From contig CAJVYZ010000014.1 in assembly GCA_913009915.1 (NCBI GenBank), positions 1 through 13,667 of the forward strand: a stretch of DNA of 13,667 nucleotides. The letters are read 5' to 3'. This DNA is from an uncultured Gemmatimonadota bacterium (GTDB taxonomy: Bacteria > Gemmatimonadota > Gemmatimonadetes > Gemmatimonadales > GWC2-71-9). The notes beneath the pieces are model-generated. The model had not been told where the DNA came from and did no database searches. It saw only the letters and a list, made by a program, of their open reading frames with translations. Both the position numbers and the translations under genes were made by a program. Positions 1 through 9,749 of this stretch are shown in pieces. Each line of letters begins with the position of its first letter. Position 1 is the stretch's first letter.

Positions 1-38
1 CAGTGTGACTGGAGTTCAGACGTGTGCTCTTCCGATCT
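1..38. other. Illumina TruSeq adapter remnant (assembly artefact)
   Basis: Bases 5-38 match the 34-base Illumina TruSeq read-2/index adapter in the orientation that ends in CTCTTCCGATCT. Bases 1-4 (CAGT) would then be the tail of an index or further adapter. Genuine coding sequence for a UDP-glucose dehydrogenase starts at base 39, directly after the final T of the adapter, as expected for a ligated insert end. The five codons at 24-38 (M-L-F-R-S) are therefore not biological. The adapter identity is recalled knowledge; the base match is seen directly. Confidence 0.97.
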
Positions 39-959
39 AAAGTCCGCCGGGCAATCGAAGCAGAAACGGATACTCCATTCTATCTTTGTTCCAACCCTGA
101 GTTTCTCAAGGAAGGCAACGCGGTCGAAGATTTCATGAAGCCCGACCGCGTGGTCATCGGGGTGGATTCTGATGAGGCCCGGGATGTCATGGCGCGGCTG
201 TACCATCCGTTCGTTCGCACCGGCAATCCGGTCCTGTTCATGGACATCGCGTCGGCCGAAGTCACCAAGTATGCCGCCAACGCCATGCTCGCCAGTCGTA
301 TCTCATTCATGAATCAGGTGGCGCAGTTTTGCGAGCTGGTCGGAGCCGACATCGAAAGCGTCCGGCACGGGATCGCCACCGACAGCCGCATCGGGTCCGC
401 TTTCCTGTTTCCCGGTCCCGGCTACGGCGGATCCTGCTTTCCCAAGGACGTCAAGGCGCTCATTCGGTCCGGCAAGGACAAGGGGATGGATTTCGATCTT
501 CTCCAAGCCGTAGAAGACGTCAACGCCAGGCAAAAGCAGGTTCTGTTCGCCAAGCTGCGTGCCGCGTTGGCAGCGGACCTGCCTTCGGCGACCGTGGCGG
601 TTTGGGGCTTGGCGTTCAAGGCGGAGACCGACGACATGAGGGAGAGCCCGGCGATTCCGCTGATCGAGGCCCTGCTCGACGCCGGCGCCACCGTGCGGGC
701 CCACGATCCCAAAGCCGAGCAGAGCGCCCGCGAGCTGTTCGATGACCGCGTCTACTATGCGAGCGGCCCCTACGACGCCGTGACCGGGGCCGACGCCCTG
801 GTGATCGTTACCGAATGGCTGATCTATCGCAATCCGGATTTTGAACGGATCCTCTCGCTGATGCGCCGTCCCGTGATCATCGACGGCCGCAACCTGTTCG
901 ACCCCAGCCGGATGCGCGCACTGGGGATCGAACACCACGGAATTGGACGGGCTTCATGA
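39..959 (+). CDS. ugd: UDP-glucose 6-dehydrogenase, 5'-truncated
   Basis: NAD-dependent oxidation of UDP-glucose to UDP-glucuronate in the cytoplasm. Only the C-terminal ~306 residues are present; the N-terminal Rossmann domain with its GxGxxG loop (about 120-130 residues in the family) is lost at the contig end, where adapter replaces it. Numbering from base 24, visible family signatures are NPEFLKEG (24-31), the AEVTKYAAN helix (78-86) with the conserved Lys82 and Asn86, the catalytic-cysteine motif [10 protein letters not shown] with Cys138 (codon 435-437), and [16 protein letters not shown] (195-210) opening the C-terminal UDP-binding domain. The stop overlaps the next start by 4 bp (ATGA), so the two are probably coupled. 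A GDP-mannose or UDP-ManNAc dehydrogenase is possible by fold, but the motifs and the downstream UDP-glucuronate enzymes favour Ugd. No intact start codon is available. Confidence 0.93.
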   Translation, partial: KVRRAIEAETDTPFYLCSNPEFLKEGNAVEDFMKPDRVVIGVDSDEARDVMARLYHPFVRTGNPVLFMDIASAEVTKYAANAMLASRISFMNQVAQFCELVGADIESVRHGIATDSRIGSAFLFPGPGYGGSCFPKDVKALIRSGKDKGMDFDLLQAVEDVNARQKQVLFAKLRAALAADLPSATVAVWGLAFKAETDDMRESPAIPLIEALLDAGATVRAHDPKAEQSARELFDDRVYYASGPYDAVTGADALVIVTEWLIYRNPDFERILSLMRRPVIIDGRNLFDPSRMRALGIEHHGIGRAS

Positions 960-1891
960 GGGTGCTGATTACCGGCGCCGCCGGATTCCTCGGATCGCAC
1001 TTGACCGATCGCTTCCTCTCGGAGGGACATGACGTGGTCGGGGTCGACAATTTCCTGACCGGCTCACCCGACAACATCGCGCACCTCATGGGGAACGAAC
1101 ACTTCCAGTTCATCCAGCACGATGTCACCAACTTCATATACGTTCCCGGGTCGCTCGATGGCGTGCTCCATTTCGCCTCACCCGCCAGCCCGGTCGATTA
1201 TCTGCAACTCCCGATCCAGACCCTCAAGGTGGGATCGCTGGGAACCCACAAGGCGCTCGGGTTGGCCAAGGCCAAGGACGCCCGCTTCCTGCTGGCGTCG
1301 ACCTCGGAAGTCTACGGCGACCCGCAGGTGCATCCCCAGCCGGAATCGTATTGGGGACACGTCAACCCCGTGGGCCCCCGCGGGGTCTACGACGAGGCCA
1401 AACGGTTCGCCGAAGCCATGACGATGGCCTACCGCCGGTTCCACCAAGTCGATACCCGGATCGTGCGGATCTTCAATACCTACGGTCCGCGCATGCGGCA
1501 GCACGATGGCCGGGTGGTGTCGAATTTCGTGGTCCAGGCCCTCCTCGGCGAGCCGCTGACGGTCTACGGCGACGGCGGCCAGACCCGTTCCTTCTGCTAC
1601 GTCTCCGATCTGATCGATGGCATCCTGCGGTTGTTCCACTCGGACGAACCCGACCCGACCAACATCGGCAATCCCAACGAATACACGGTCCGTCAACTGG
1701 CCGAGGAAGTGTTGCGCCTGACCGGGTCCAGCTCCACCCTCGAGGAGCATCCCCTACCCACGGACGACCCCAAGGTTCGGCGCCCCGATATCAGCAAGGC
1801 CCGGGAGCGCCTCCAGTGGGAGCCGGAGGTTACCCTCGAGGACGGGCTCCAACGGACCATCGACTACTTCAAGGGACAGCTGCAAGTATGA
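956..1891 (+). CDS. UDP-glucuronate decarboxylase (UDP-xylose synthase-like)
   Basis: Extended short-chain dehydrogenase of 311 aa that oxidises and decarboxylates UDP-glucuronate, giving UDP-xylose or the UDP-4-keto-pentose. The N-terminal NAD-binding motif TGAAGFLGS is at residues 6-14. The decarboxylase-type signatures are strong: [11 protein letters not shown] (72-82), TSEVYGDP (116-123), [17 protein letters not shown] (126-142) followed by the catalytic YDEAK (Tyr145, Lys149), and NTYGPRM (174-180). [19 protein letters not shown] (204-222) is the usual substrate-domain block. Length matches the bacterial cytoplasmic form; there is no membrane-anchor extension and no ArnA-type formyltransferase domain. 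ATG at 956 overlaps the ugd stop, which puts the enzyme directly behind the source of its substrate. Whether the final product is UDP-xylose or the keto sugar cannot be read from sequence. Confidence 0.92.
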   Translation: MRVLITGAAGFLGSHLTDRFLSEGHDVVGVDNFLTGSPDNIAHLMGNEHFQFIQHDVTNFIYVPGSLDGVLHFASPASPVDYLQLPIQTLKVGSLGTHKALGLAKAKDARFLLASTSEVYGDPQVHPQPESYWGHVNPVGPRGVYDEAKRFAEAMTMAYRRFHQVDTRIVRIFNTYGPRMRQHDGRVVSNFVVQALLGEPLTVYGDGGQTRSFCYVSDLIDGILRLFHSDEPDPTNIGNPNEYTVRQLAEEVLRLTGSSSTLEEHPLPTDDPKVRRPDISKARERLQWEPEVTLEDGLQRTIDYFKGQLQV

Positions 1892-2856
1892 CACGGGTGT
1901 TGGTGACCGGAGCCGCCGGATTCATCGGATCACACCTGGTCGACGTGCTGCTGGCTCGGGGTGACGACGTCGTCGGGATCGACAATTTCGACGCGTTCTA
2001 CGCCCGTTCGGTCAAGGAGGCCAACCTCGAAGGGGCCATGGCCGCGCCCGGGTTCGAATTTCGCGAGATCGACATAGTCGATGTTGGAAGCCTGGTAGAG
2101 TCGCTCACGCCGGATACCGTGATCGTCCATCTCGCCGCCAAGGCCGGAGTGCGGCCCTCGCTGGAAGACCCGATCGGCTACGTCCGGGCCAACGTCACCG
2201 GCACCGCGGCACTGGCGGAGGCGGCCCACCGGGCCGGCGTGACACGATTGGTGTTCGGATCGTCGTCGTCCGTCTACGGCGACGACACCAAAGCGCCGTT
2301 TTCGGAAGACGCGGTCGCCATTCATCCGGTATCGCCCTACGCCGCCACCAAACGGAGCGGTGAGCTCATGTTGGAGGCGCTGGCGCCCATCTGGAATCTC
2401 CGATGTGCCGCCCTCAGGTTCTTCACCGTCATCGGGCCACGGCAACGCCCCGATCTCGCGGTGCACAAGTTTACCCGTCTCATGTTGGCCGGCGAACCGC
2501 TCACCCTGTTTGGCGATGGCACCCAGTCGCGCGATTATACGTATTGGGAGGATATTGTGGATGGGGTGCTGCGGGCGATCCGCTGGACCGAAGACGCCCC
2601 GGTTGGGGTCGAATACTTCAATCTCGGTGACGCCCGCCCAGTACCGCTCACCGAACTCGTCGATACCATCGCCGCGGCACTGGGAACGACGCCAATAATC
2701 GAATGGCATCCCATGCAGCCCGGGGATGTGCAACATACGTTCGCCGACCTTACCAAGTCGAACCAGGTCTTGGGATATCAACCCACGACGGCCTTGGCGG
2801 AAGGAGTGCAGAATTTTGTCCAATGGTACCGAGACATTCATGACCATGAGCGCTGA
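1888..2856 (+). CDS. UDP-glucuronate 4-epimerase-like SDR
   Basis: NAD-dependent epimerase of 322 aa, most likely interconverting UDP-glucuronate and UDP-galacturonate. Visible features are the Rossmann motif TGAAGFIGS (7-15), [15 protein letters not shown] (81-95), the serine-rich SSSSVYGD (125-132), the catalytic SPYAATK (Tyr151, Lys155), the family block [19 protein letters not shown] (177-195) and [13 protein letters not shown] (214-226). The AKAGVR and GPRQRPD blocks resemble UDP-glucuronate 4-epimerases more than GalE or UDP-GlcNAc epimerases; the upstream ugd supports this substrate. ATG at 1888 overlaps the preceding stop by 4 bp. The frame is open upstream to 1351 but that stretch only shadows the decarboxylase gene, and [11 protein letters not shown] is the normal family N-terminus. 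Exact substrate is inferred. Confidence 0.85.
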   Translation: MTRVLVTGAAGFIGSHLVDVLLARGDDVVGIDNFDAFYARSVKEANLEGAMAAPGFEFREIDIVDVGSLVESLTPDTVIVHLAAKAGVRPSLEDPIGYVRANVTGTAALAEAAHRAGVTRLVFGSSSSVYGDDTKAPFSEDAVAIHPVSPYAATKRSGELMLEALAPIWNLRCAALRFFTVIGPRQRPDLAVHKFTRLMLAGEPLTLFGDGTQSRDYTYWEDIVDGVLRAIRWTEDAPVGVEYFNLGDARPVPLTELVDTIAAALGTTPIIEWHPMQPGDVQHTFADLTKSNQVLGYQPTTALAEGVQNFVQWYRDIHDHER

Positions 2857-3544
2857 ACACCTCGTCGCACAGGCCCGCGAACGCTTCAGTCTCCAGGACT
2901 ACTACGGCGCCATCCACCTGCTGAGCGACCTGGTGGACCGGGGGTGCCATTTTGCCGACGTGTTCCACCTCAGGGGGCTGTCCTACTCCTTGCTGGGACA
3001 ACACGAACGGGCACTGGAAGAGTTCGGTGCGGCACTGGAACTCAATCCCCGCTACATCGAGGCCCACATCCACCGGGGGATCGTGCTGGGAGAACTGGGC
3101 CGGAGTGAGGAGGCCCACGACGCCTTCCAACAGGCCGCTACTCACAGCGAGCGTGAGGGGGAACTCCCCAGACACATCGCCGGCCGCTTGGCCAACCAGC
3201 ACGCGGAGCTGGCGGCCAGCTATGCCGAAGTCGGGGCTCTGCCAGTGGCCATAGGGCAATACCGTCGTGCCCTCGAACTGTGCAGCGACTTCCATGATCT
3301 GCGCTACCGCCTCGCCCGGCTCCTGCTCGAGGCCGGCCACGTGCTCGACGCCCGCACGGAACTGGAACAGATCGTCGCCGCCCGCCCCAATTTCATTGAC
3401 GCCCAGGCCTCCCTCGGCCTTGCCCGGTACCTGTCCGGTGATGCCAATGGCGCCAAGGAGGTGTGGACCGCTTGCCTCGAACAGCGACCCAAGAACGCCC
3501 GCATCGACGCCTACTTGGCGATGCTCGAACGCACCCAACTGTGA
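2840..3544 (+). CDS. Soluble tetratricopeptide-repeat protein
   Basis: A 234-aa protein made almost entirely of TPR-type helical pairs, with no signal peptide or membrane segment, so probably cytoplasmic. About five repeats can be traced: ~40-73 (FHLRGLSYSLLGQHERALEE, then ALELNP), 74-107 (AHIHRGIVLGELGRSEEAHDAF), ~118-150 (LAASYAEVGALPVAIGQYRRAL), ~153-186 (RYRLARLLLEAGHVLDARTEL) and 187-220 (ASLGLARYLSGDANGA). TPRs are protein-binding scaffolds; no partner can be read from sequence. Start: ATG 2840 has a weak GAG six bases upstream; ATG 2846, two codons on, is almost as good. Either overlaps the epimerase end (17 or 11 bp). It sits between sugar-nucleotide enzymes and two lipoproteins, suggesting an envelope-related role, but function is unknown. 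Confidence 0.82.
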   Translation: MTMSAEHLVAQARERFSLQDYYGAIHLLSDLVDRGCHFADVFHLRGLSYSLLGQHERALEEFGAALELNPRYIEAHIHRGIVLGELGRSEEAHDAFQQAATHSEREGELPRHIAGRLANQHAELAASYAEVGALPVAIGQYRRALELCSDFHDLRYRLARLLLEAGHVLDARTELEQIVAARPNFIDAQASLGLARYLSGDANGAKEVWTACLEQRPKNARIDAYLAMLERTQL

Positions 3545-4461
3545 GGATCGCCGGCCTGGCGCTGGCTGGGGTACTGATGGCGGCCGGCGGGTGCGGCCCG
3601 GGCGCCGACGCCCACGAACGTCAGGGCGACCGGGCCTACTCCGAGTTGCGCTTCGGCGACGCCGTCGCCGCCTACCGTCTTGCCGTCCGGTCGGGTGGCC
3701 GGGCCGACCTCTGGGCCAAACTGGGGTCGGCTGGTCTGCGGTTGCCGGACTACGCCGTCGCCGCCGAGGCCTACCGCGAATTGGCCGCCAGTGACGCCCT
3801 CCGCGTCAGGGAGGCCACCCAGGGGCTGGACCTGGCCGCCCAGGGGGCCGAACAAGCCGGCGATTTCGTCGCGCTGAGGGCGGTACTCCTGTCGCTGCTG
3901 TCCATCGCTCCCCAATGGGCCACCGGAACCTATGCGCTCACTGTGGTCCGCCACGTCCCGACCACGCCAGAGGAACGCCTGGCACTTCTCCCGCTGGCCG
4001 CTGCCGCCGCGCCTGATCGCCGGACTGCCGACTCCCTCTTGGGGGGGTATGCCGACGTCCTTCGAGCCACCGAGAGCTGCCGCAAGGGAATCCGGGTCTA
4101 CCAGTCGGTGCTCCGCCGCACCGAATCGTCCCTGCTGGCAGAGGACCTCCTCCGCGGCCGCGCGGCCTGTGCCCTCCAACTCGGCCGGGAACACGTCGAC
4201 CAGGAACCCTGGACCGCTGAAGGGTGGTTTCTAGAGGCAGTCGATGCCGCACCCGAGACCGATATTGGTCGCCTGGCCCTCCTCGGCCTGGGCCAGGCCC
4301 GTTCGGGGCAGGGCGACCTCATTGGCGCCGCTCTGGCCTACCAGGCGGCCGTAGCGTCCACCACAGACCCCGATTCGATTACCATTCTCGCCATGGAAAA
4401 ACTCAATGAGATAGCCACCGCCCGGCCGCCCGGGGGGGCAGTGTTGGAGCCCACGCCGTGA
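3541..4461 (+). CDS. Putative TPR-like lipoprotein, unknown function
   Basis: A 306-aa predicted envelope lipoprotein. From the GTG at 3541 the N-terminus reads as a short lipoprotein signal: Arg2, a hydrophobic stretch (IAGLALAGVLMAA, 3-15) and a lipobox-like A-G-G-C ending at Cys18. The -3 residue is Ala rather than the commoner Leu, so the lipobox is acceptable, not perfect. The mature part is alanine-rich and helical, with degenerate TPR-like pairs at ~28-50 (GDRAYSELRFGDAVAAYRLA), ~56-82 (LWAKLGSAGLRLPDYAVAAEAY) and ~246-272 (ALLGLGQARSGQGDLIGAAL). The start overlaps the preceding stop by 4 bp (GTGA) with no clear Shine-Dalgarno, implying coupling. An earlier in-frame opening (3463) would destroy the signal peptide and is rejected. 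I do not recognise a specific family. It may work with the adjacent BamD-like protein. Confidence 0.75.
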   Translation: MRIAGLALAGVLMAAGGCGPGADAHERQGDRAYSELRFGDAVAAYRLAVRSGGRADLWAKLGSAGLRLPDYAVAAEAYRELAASDALRVREATQGLDLAAQGAEQAGDFVALRAVLLSLLSIAPQWATGTYALTVVRHVPTTPEERLALLPLAAAAAPDRRTADSLLGGYADVLRATESCRKGIRVYQSVLRRTESSLLAEDLLRGRAACALQLGREHVDQEPWTAEGWFLEAVDAAPETDIGRLALLGLGQARSGQGDLIGAALAYQAAVASTTDPDSITILAMEKLNEIATARPPGGAVLEPTP

Positions 4462-5240
4462 GGCTCCCGCTCGGCTGGTGGGCTGTGGTGGCGGGACTGG
4501 CGGCGTGTTCGGGAGGCGGATCGGCCGCCGAGCGGGCCGCCGCCGGGGCCGCTATCGCCCTGACCGCCACCCCGGAGGAGATCCAGATCCTGTGGGACGA
4601 GGCCATGGAGGCCTACCGCAGGGGCGAATTCTCCACCACGGCGGACAACCTCGAGCGCTTGGTATTGGAGTTTCCCCCGGGTGACCCGCGCGTCTCCAAG
4701 GCCCACTTCTACCTGGGTGAGAGCTACCTGGCCATGAAGGACCAGCTCCAGGCGGTGCGAGAGTTCCGGCGCGTGTCGGACGAGCGGCCCAACGACCCCC
4801 TCGCTCCGGTGGCGCTCCTGCGAGCCGCGGACGCGTATGCCGAGCTATGGAGCCGTCCCGAACTCGATCCGTCGTACGGCCAGACCGCGCTGGCGACGTA
4901 TCAGGAACTGCTCAACCGCTATCCGGAAAGTAAGGCCGCCGACCGAGGCCGCGCCCGGATTCTGGCGCTGGAGGAGTGGTTTGCTTCCAAGGAGTTCAAG
5001 ACGGCGATGTTCTATCTGCGCAACAAGGCGTGGGATTCCGCCATCCTGTACCTGAAGGGGATGGTGGCCGACTATCCTCGCGCCGAAGTCGCTCCCCAGG
5101 CGCTCGAGAAGCTGGTCGAAGCCTACCGGAAGCTCGGCTACGAGGACGACGTCGAAGAAACGTGCGGGTACATGAGGCGCTTTCACCGCGACGAAGCGGA
5201 AACCGCCGCTGCCTGCCCGGTCACGATCCAGGAGTCCTGA
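4458..5240 (+). CDS. bamD: BamD-like outer membrane assembly lipoprotein
   Basis: A 260-aa TPR lipoprotein resembling BamD (YfiO), the essential lipoprotein of the BAM complex that inserts beta-barrel proteins into the outer membrane. The N-terminus (GTG start) carries a signal peptide with a clear lipobox LAAC, Cys17 being the lipidation site. The mature part follows the BamD pattern: LWDEAMEAYRRGEFSTTADN (45-64), AHFYLGESYLAMKDQLQAV (82-100) then EFRRVSDERPNDPLA, YQELLNRYPESKAADRGRAR (148-167), and AMFYLRNKAWDSAILYLKG (183-201) followed by VADYPRAEVAPQALEKL and VEAYRKLGYEDDVEE. Length is close to the usual 240-270 aa. It overlaps the upstream lipoprotein by 4 bp and precedes nadD by 2 bp. 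BamA is not in the window. A different TPR lipoprotein of the CpoB/YbgF type is less likely because the C-terminal BamD-like block is present. Confidence 0.85.
   Translation: MRLPLGWWAVVAGLAACSGGGSAAERAAAGAAIALTATPEEIQILWDEAMEAYRRGEFSTTADNLERLVLEFPPGDPRVSKAHFYLGESYLAMKDQLQAVREFRRVSDERPNDPLAPVALLRAADAYAELWSRPELDPSYGQTALATYQELLNRYPESKAADRGRARILALEEWFASKEFKTAMFYLRNKAWDSAILYLKGMVADYPRAEVAPQALEKLVEAYRKLGYEDDVEETCGYMRRFHRDEAETAAACPVTIQES
5230..5234 (+). promoter_or_regulatory. Ribosome-binding site deciding the nadD start
   Basis: AGGAG lies inside the last codons of the bamD-like gene, eight bases before the GTG at 5243. It supports that GTG over the long upstream opening of the same frame, which only shadows bamD. 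Confidence 0.7.
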
Positions 5241-5242
5241 TC

Positions 5243-5814
5243 GTGGTCGGGTTGCTCGGGGGATCGTTCGATCCAGTCCACCACGGACACTTGGTGACGG
5301 CCGTGGTGCTGCGGGAGCGACTGGGGCTGAGCGAGGTGCGGCTGGTGCCGGCCGGGGCGCAGCCGTTCAAGGCGGGGCACGCGGCACCGGGAGAGCACCG
5401 CCTGCGGATGGTCGAGCTGGCGGTGGCCGACTACCCCGGTCTGGCGGTGGAACGCGCCGAACTCGACCGGCCCGGGCCGTCATACATGGTGGACACGCTG
5501 CGGCAGCTACGGGCCAGAGAGCCCGGGGAGTCATGGACGTTGCTGGTGGGGGCCGACGCCGCGGCCGATTTTTCTTCCTGGCGCGAGTCCGAGACCATTC
5601 TGGAGTTGGCGAAGGTGGTATTCTTCGACCGGGCGGGCCACACTCCCCCTCCGGTGGGACCCGGGGGCTCGGAGCAGGTGGTTGTCCCGGCCATTGAGAT
5701 TTCGGCGACCGACGTACGAGCGCGAGTGCGCCACGGTCGGTCGATACGCTATTGGGTGCCGGATGCGGTCGCTGAATACGTCGCGACCCACCGGCTGTAC
5801 GTGGAAGACGAGGG

Positions 5815-5818
<4 letters not shown>
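5243..5818 (+). CDS. nadD: Nicotinate-nucleotide adenylyltransferase
   Basis: Cytoplasmic enzyme of NAD biosynthesis that adenylates nicotinate mononucleotide to deamido-NAD. The 191-aa product has the full nucleotidyltransferase signature: GGSFDPVHHGH (6-16) with the HxGH catalytic pair, HRLRMVELAV (52-61), RPGPSYMVDTL (76-86), LVGADAAADFSSW (101-113, the family's LG(A/T)D...W block) and ISATDVRARVR (153-163, the ISSTxIR-type ATP-binding motif). The GTG start puts VGLLGGSFDP at the very N-terminus as in the family and has AGGAG eight bases upstream. It begins two bases after the bamD-like gene and overlaps secA by 4 bp. The 'SS' of the usual ISST motif is 'SA' here, a mild variant. Phosphopantetheine adenylyltransferase shares the fold but lacks this C-terminal motif. 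Confidence 0.94.
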
Positions 5819-8994
<3,176 letters not shown>

Positions 8995-9065
8995 CCGCGC
9001 TGCTAGGCACCCCGCGGGGCAAATCCGGGTAGCACCACCCCTCCCACGGGCGCTAGCGTGTCCCG
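8995..9065 (+). other. secA-radC intergenic gap with weak inverted repeats
   Basis: A 71-bp gap. It holds TGCTA (9001-9005) facing TAGCA (9030-9034), enclosing the self-complementary CCCCGCGGGG (9010-9019), and an 8-bp palindrome CGCTAGCG (9051-9058). There is no T-run after the stem, so an intrinsic terminator is not supported. I see no convincing -35/-10 pair either. This is the first real break after the eight-gene run, so a promoter for radC-rel is plausible but not demonstrable by eye. Confidence 0.3.
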
Positions 9066-9749
9066 GTGGCGACTCCACTCTCAGGCACTGGTGACAGCGA
9101 ACGGCCCCGCGAGCGTCTTTGGGCGTTGGGGCCGGGTGCGTTGACGGCGACGGAACTGGTCGCCATCCTTCTAGGAACAGGACGAGGCGGGACCAGCGCC
9201 CTCAACCTTGCGGCAACCCTGGTTGGGGAGGGCGAGGGTGTATTCCGCCGTTTGGCGGCCAGACCGCCGGCCGAGCTGCTGCGCGCCTCGGGCGTCGGCC
9301 CGGCCAAGGCGGCCCGTCTCCTCGTGGCATTCGAGCTTGCCGGGCGTCTCTCCCGCGAGTCGAGGCCGCAGCCTGCCAAGATCGCCCGGCCGGAAGACGT
9401 GGTCCGTCTGGTGGCGCCCCGTATGCGCGACCTTCAGGTCGAGGAGTTCCGCCTCCTGGCGCTCGACAGCCAAAGCCGGGTCTGCCGTGAGGTGCTGATC
9501 ACTCGAGGACTGCTCAACAGTTCGCTGGTCCATCCTCGGGAGGTCTTTCGGGCGGCCATCGTGGAGGCGGCGGCGGGGATCATCGTGGTGCACAACCATC
9601 CGAGTGGTGATCCGACGCCATCGCCCGAGGATATCGCGGTGACCCGGCAACTGGTCGCCGCCGGAAGTCTGTTGGACATGCCCGTCTACGACCACATCGT
9701 GGTCGCCGGGGATGCGTTCATGAGTTTTGCAACCGCGGGGATGCTGTGA
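9066..9749 (+). CDS. radC: RadC family JAMM/MPN+ protein
   Basis: A 227-aa protein of the RadC (UPF0758) family. The N-terminal part (~26-95) has helix-hairpin-helix character (LTATELVAILLGTG; ASGVGPAKAARLL 74-86). The C-terminal part is a JAMM-type metalloprotease-like domain: Glu127 in the EEFRLLALD strand and HNHPSGDPTPSPED (176-189), giving His176, His178 and Asp189 as metal ligands. YDHIVVAGDAFMSFATAGML is the standard family C-terminus. Although named for a supposed DNA-repair role, the biochemical function in chromosomes is unsettled. GTG 9066 is the only start that keeps the usual PRERLWALGP-like N-terminus; it has no obvious Shine-Dalgarno. The gene overlaps rel by 4 bp (GTGA). It is a standard chromosomal copy of normal length, not the shorter plasmid type. 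Confidence 0.93.
   Translation: MATPLSGTGDSERPRERLWALGPGALTATELVAILLGTGRGGTSALNLAATLVGEGEGVFRRLAARPPAELLRASGVGPAKAARLLVAFELAGRLSRESRPQPAKIARPEDVVRLVAPRMRDLQVEEFRLLALDSQSRVCREVLITRGLLNSSLVHPREVFRAAIVEAAAGIIVVHNHPSGDPTPSPEDIAVTRQLVAAGSLLDMPVYDHIVVAGDAFMSFATAGML

Noticed and set aside
303..938. Long minus-strand open frames opposite ugd, and likewise at 1178-1750, 1930-2847, 2750-3538, 10127-10792 and 12752-13516
   Set aside because: All lie fully within convincing + strand genes and show no domains, start signals or independent context.
1351..1887. Upstream extension of the 4-epimerase-like gene inside the decarboxylase gene
   Set aside because: The extension is Arg/Pro-rich out-of-frame translation; ATG 1888 gives the exact SDR N-terminus and a 4-bp ATGA overlap.
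3463..3540. Upstream extension of the lipoprotein gene
   Set aside because: It would add 26 polar residues before the hydrophobic signal and destroy the lipoprotein N-terminus.
4976..5242. Upstream extension of nadD inside the bamD-like gene
   Set aside because: The GTG at 5243 has AGGAG at proper spacing and begins the family right at its GGSFDP motif.
9010..9019. CCCCGCGGGG as an intrinsic terminator after secA
   Set aside because: Stem too short once a loop is allowed, and no downstream T-run.
9051..9058. CGCTAGCG palindrome before radC as an operator
   Set aside because: An 8-bp palindrome is common by chance in GC-rich DNA and no repressor or second copy is nearby.
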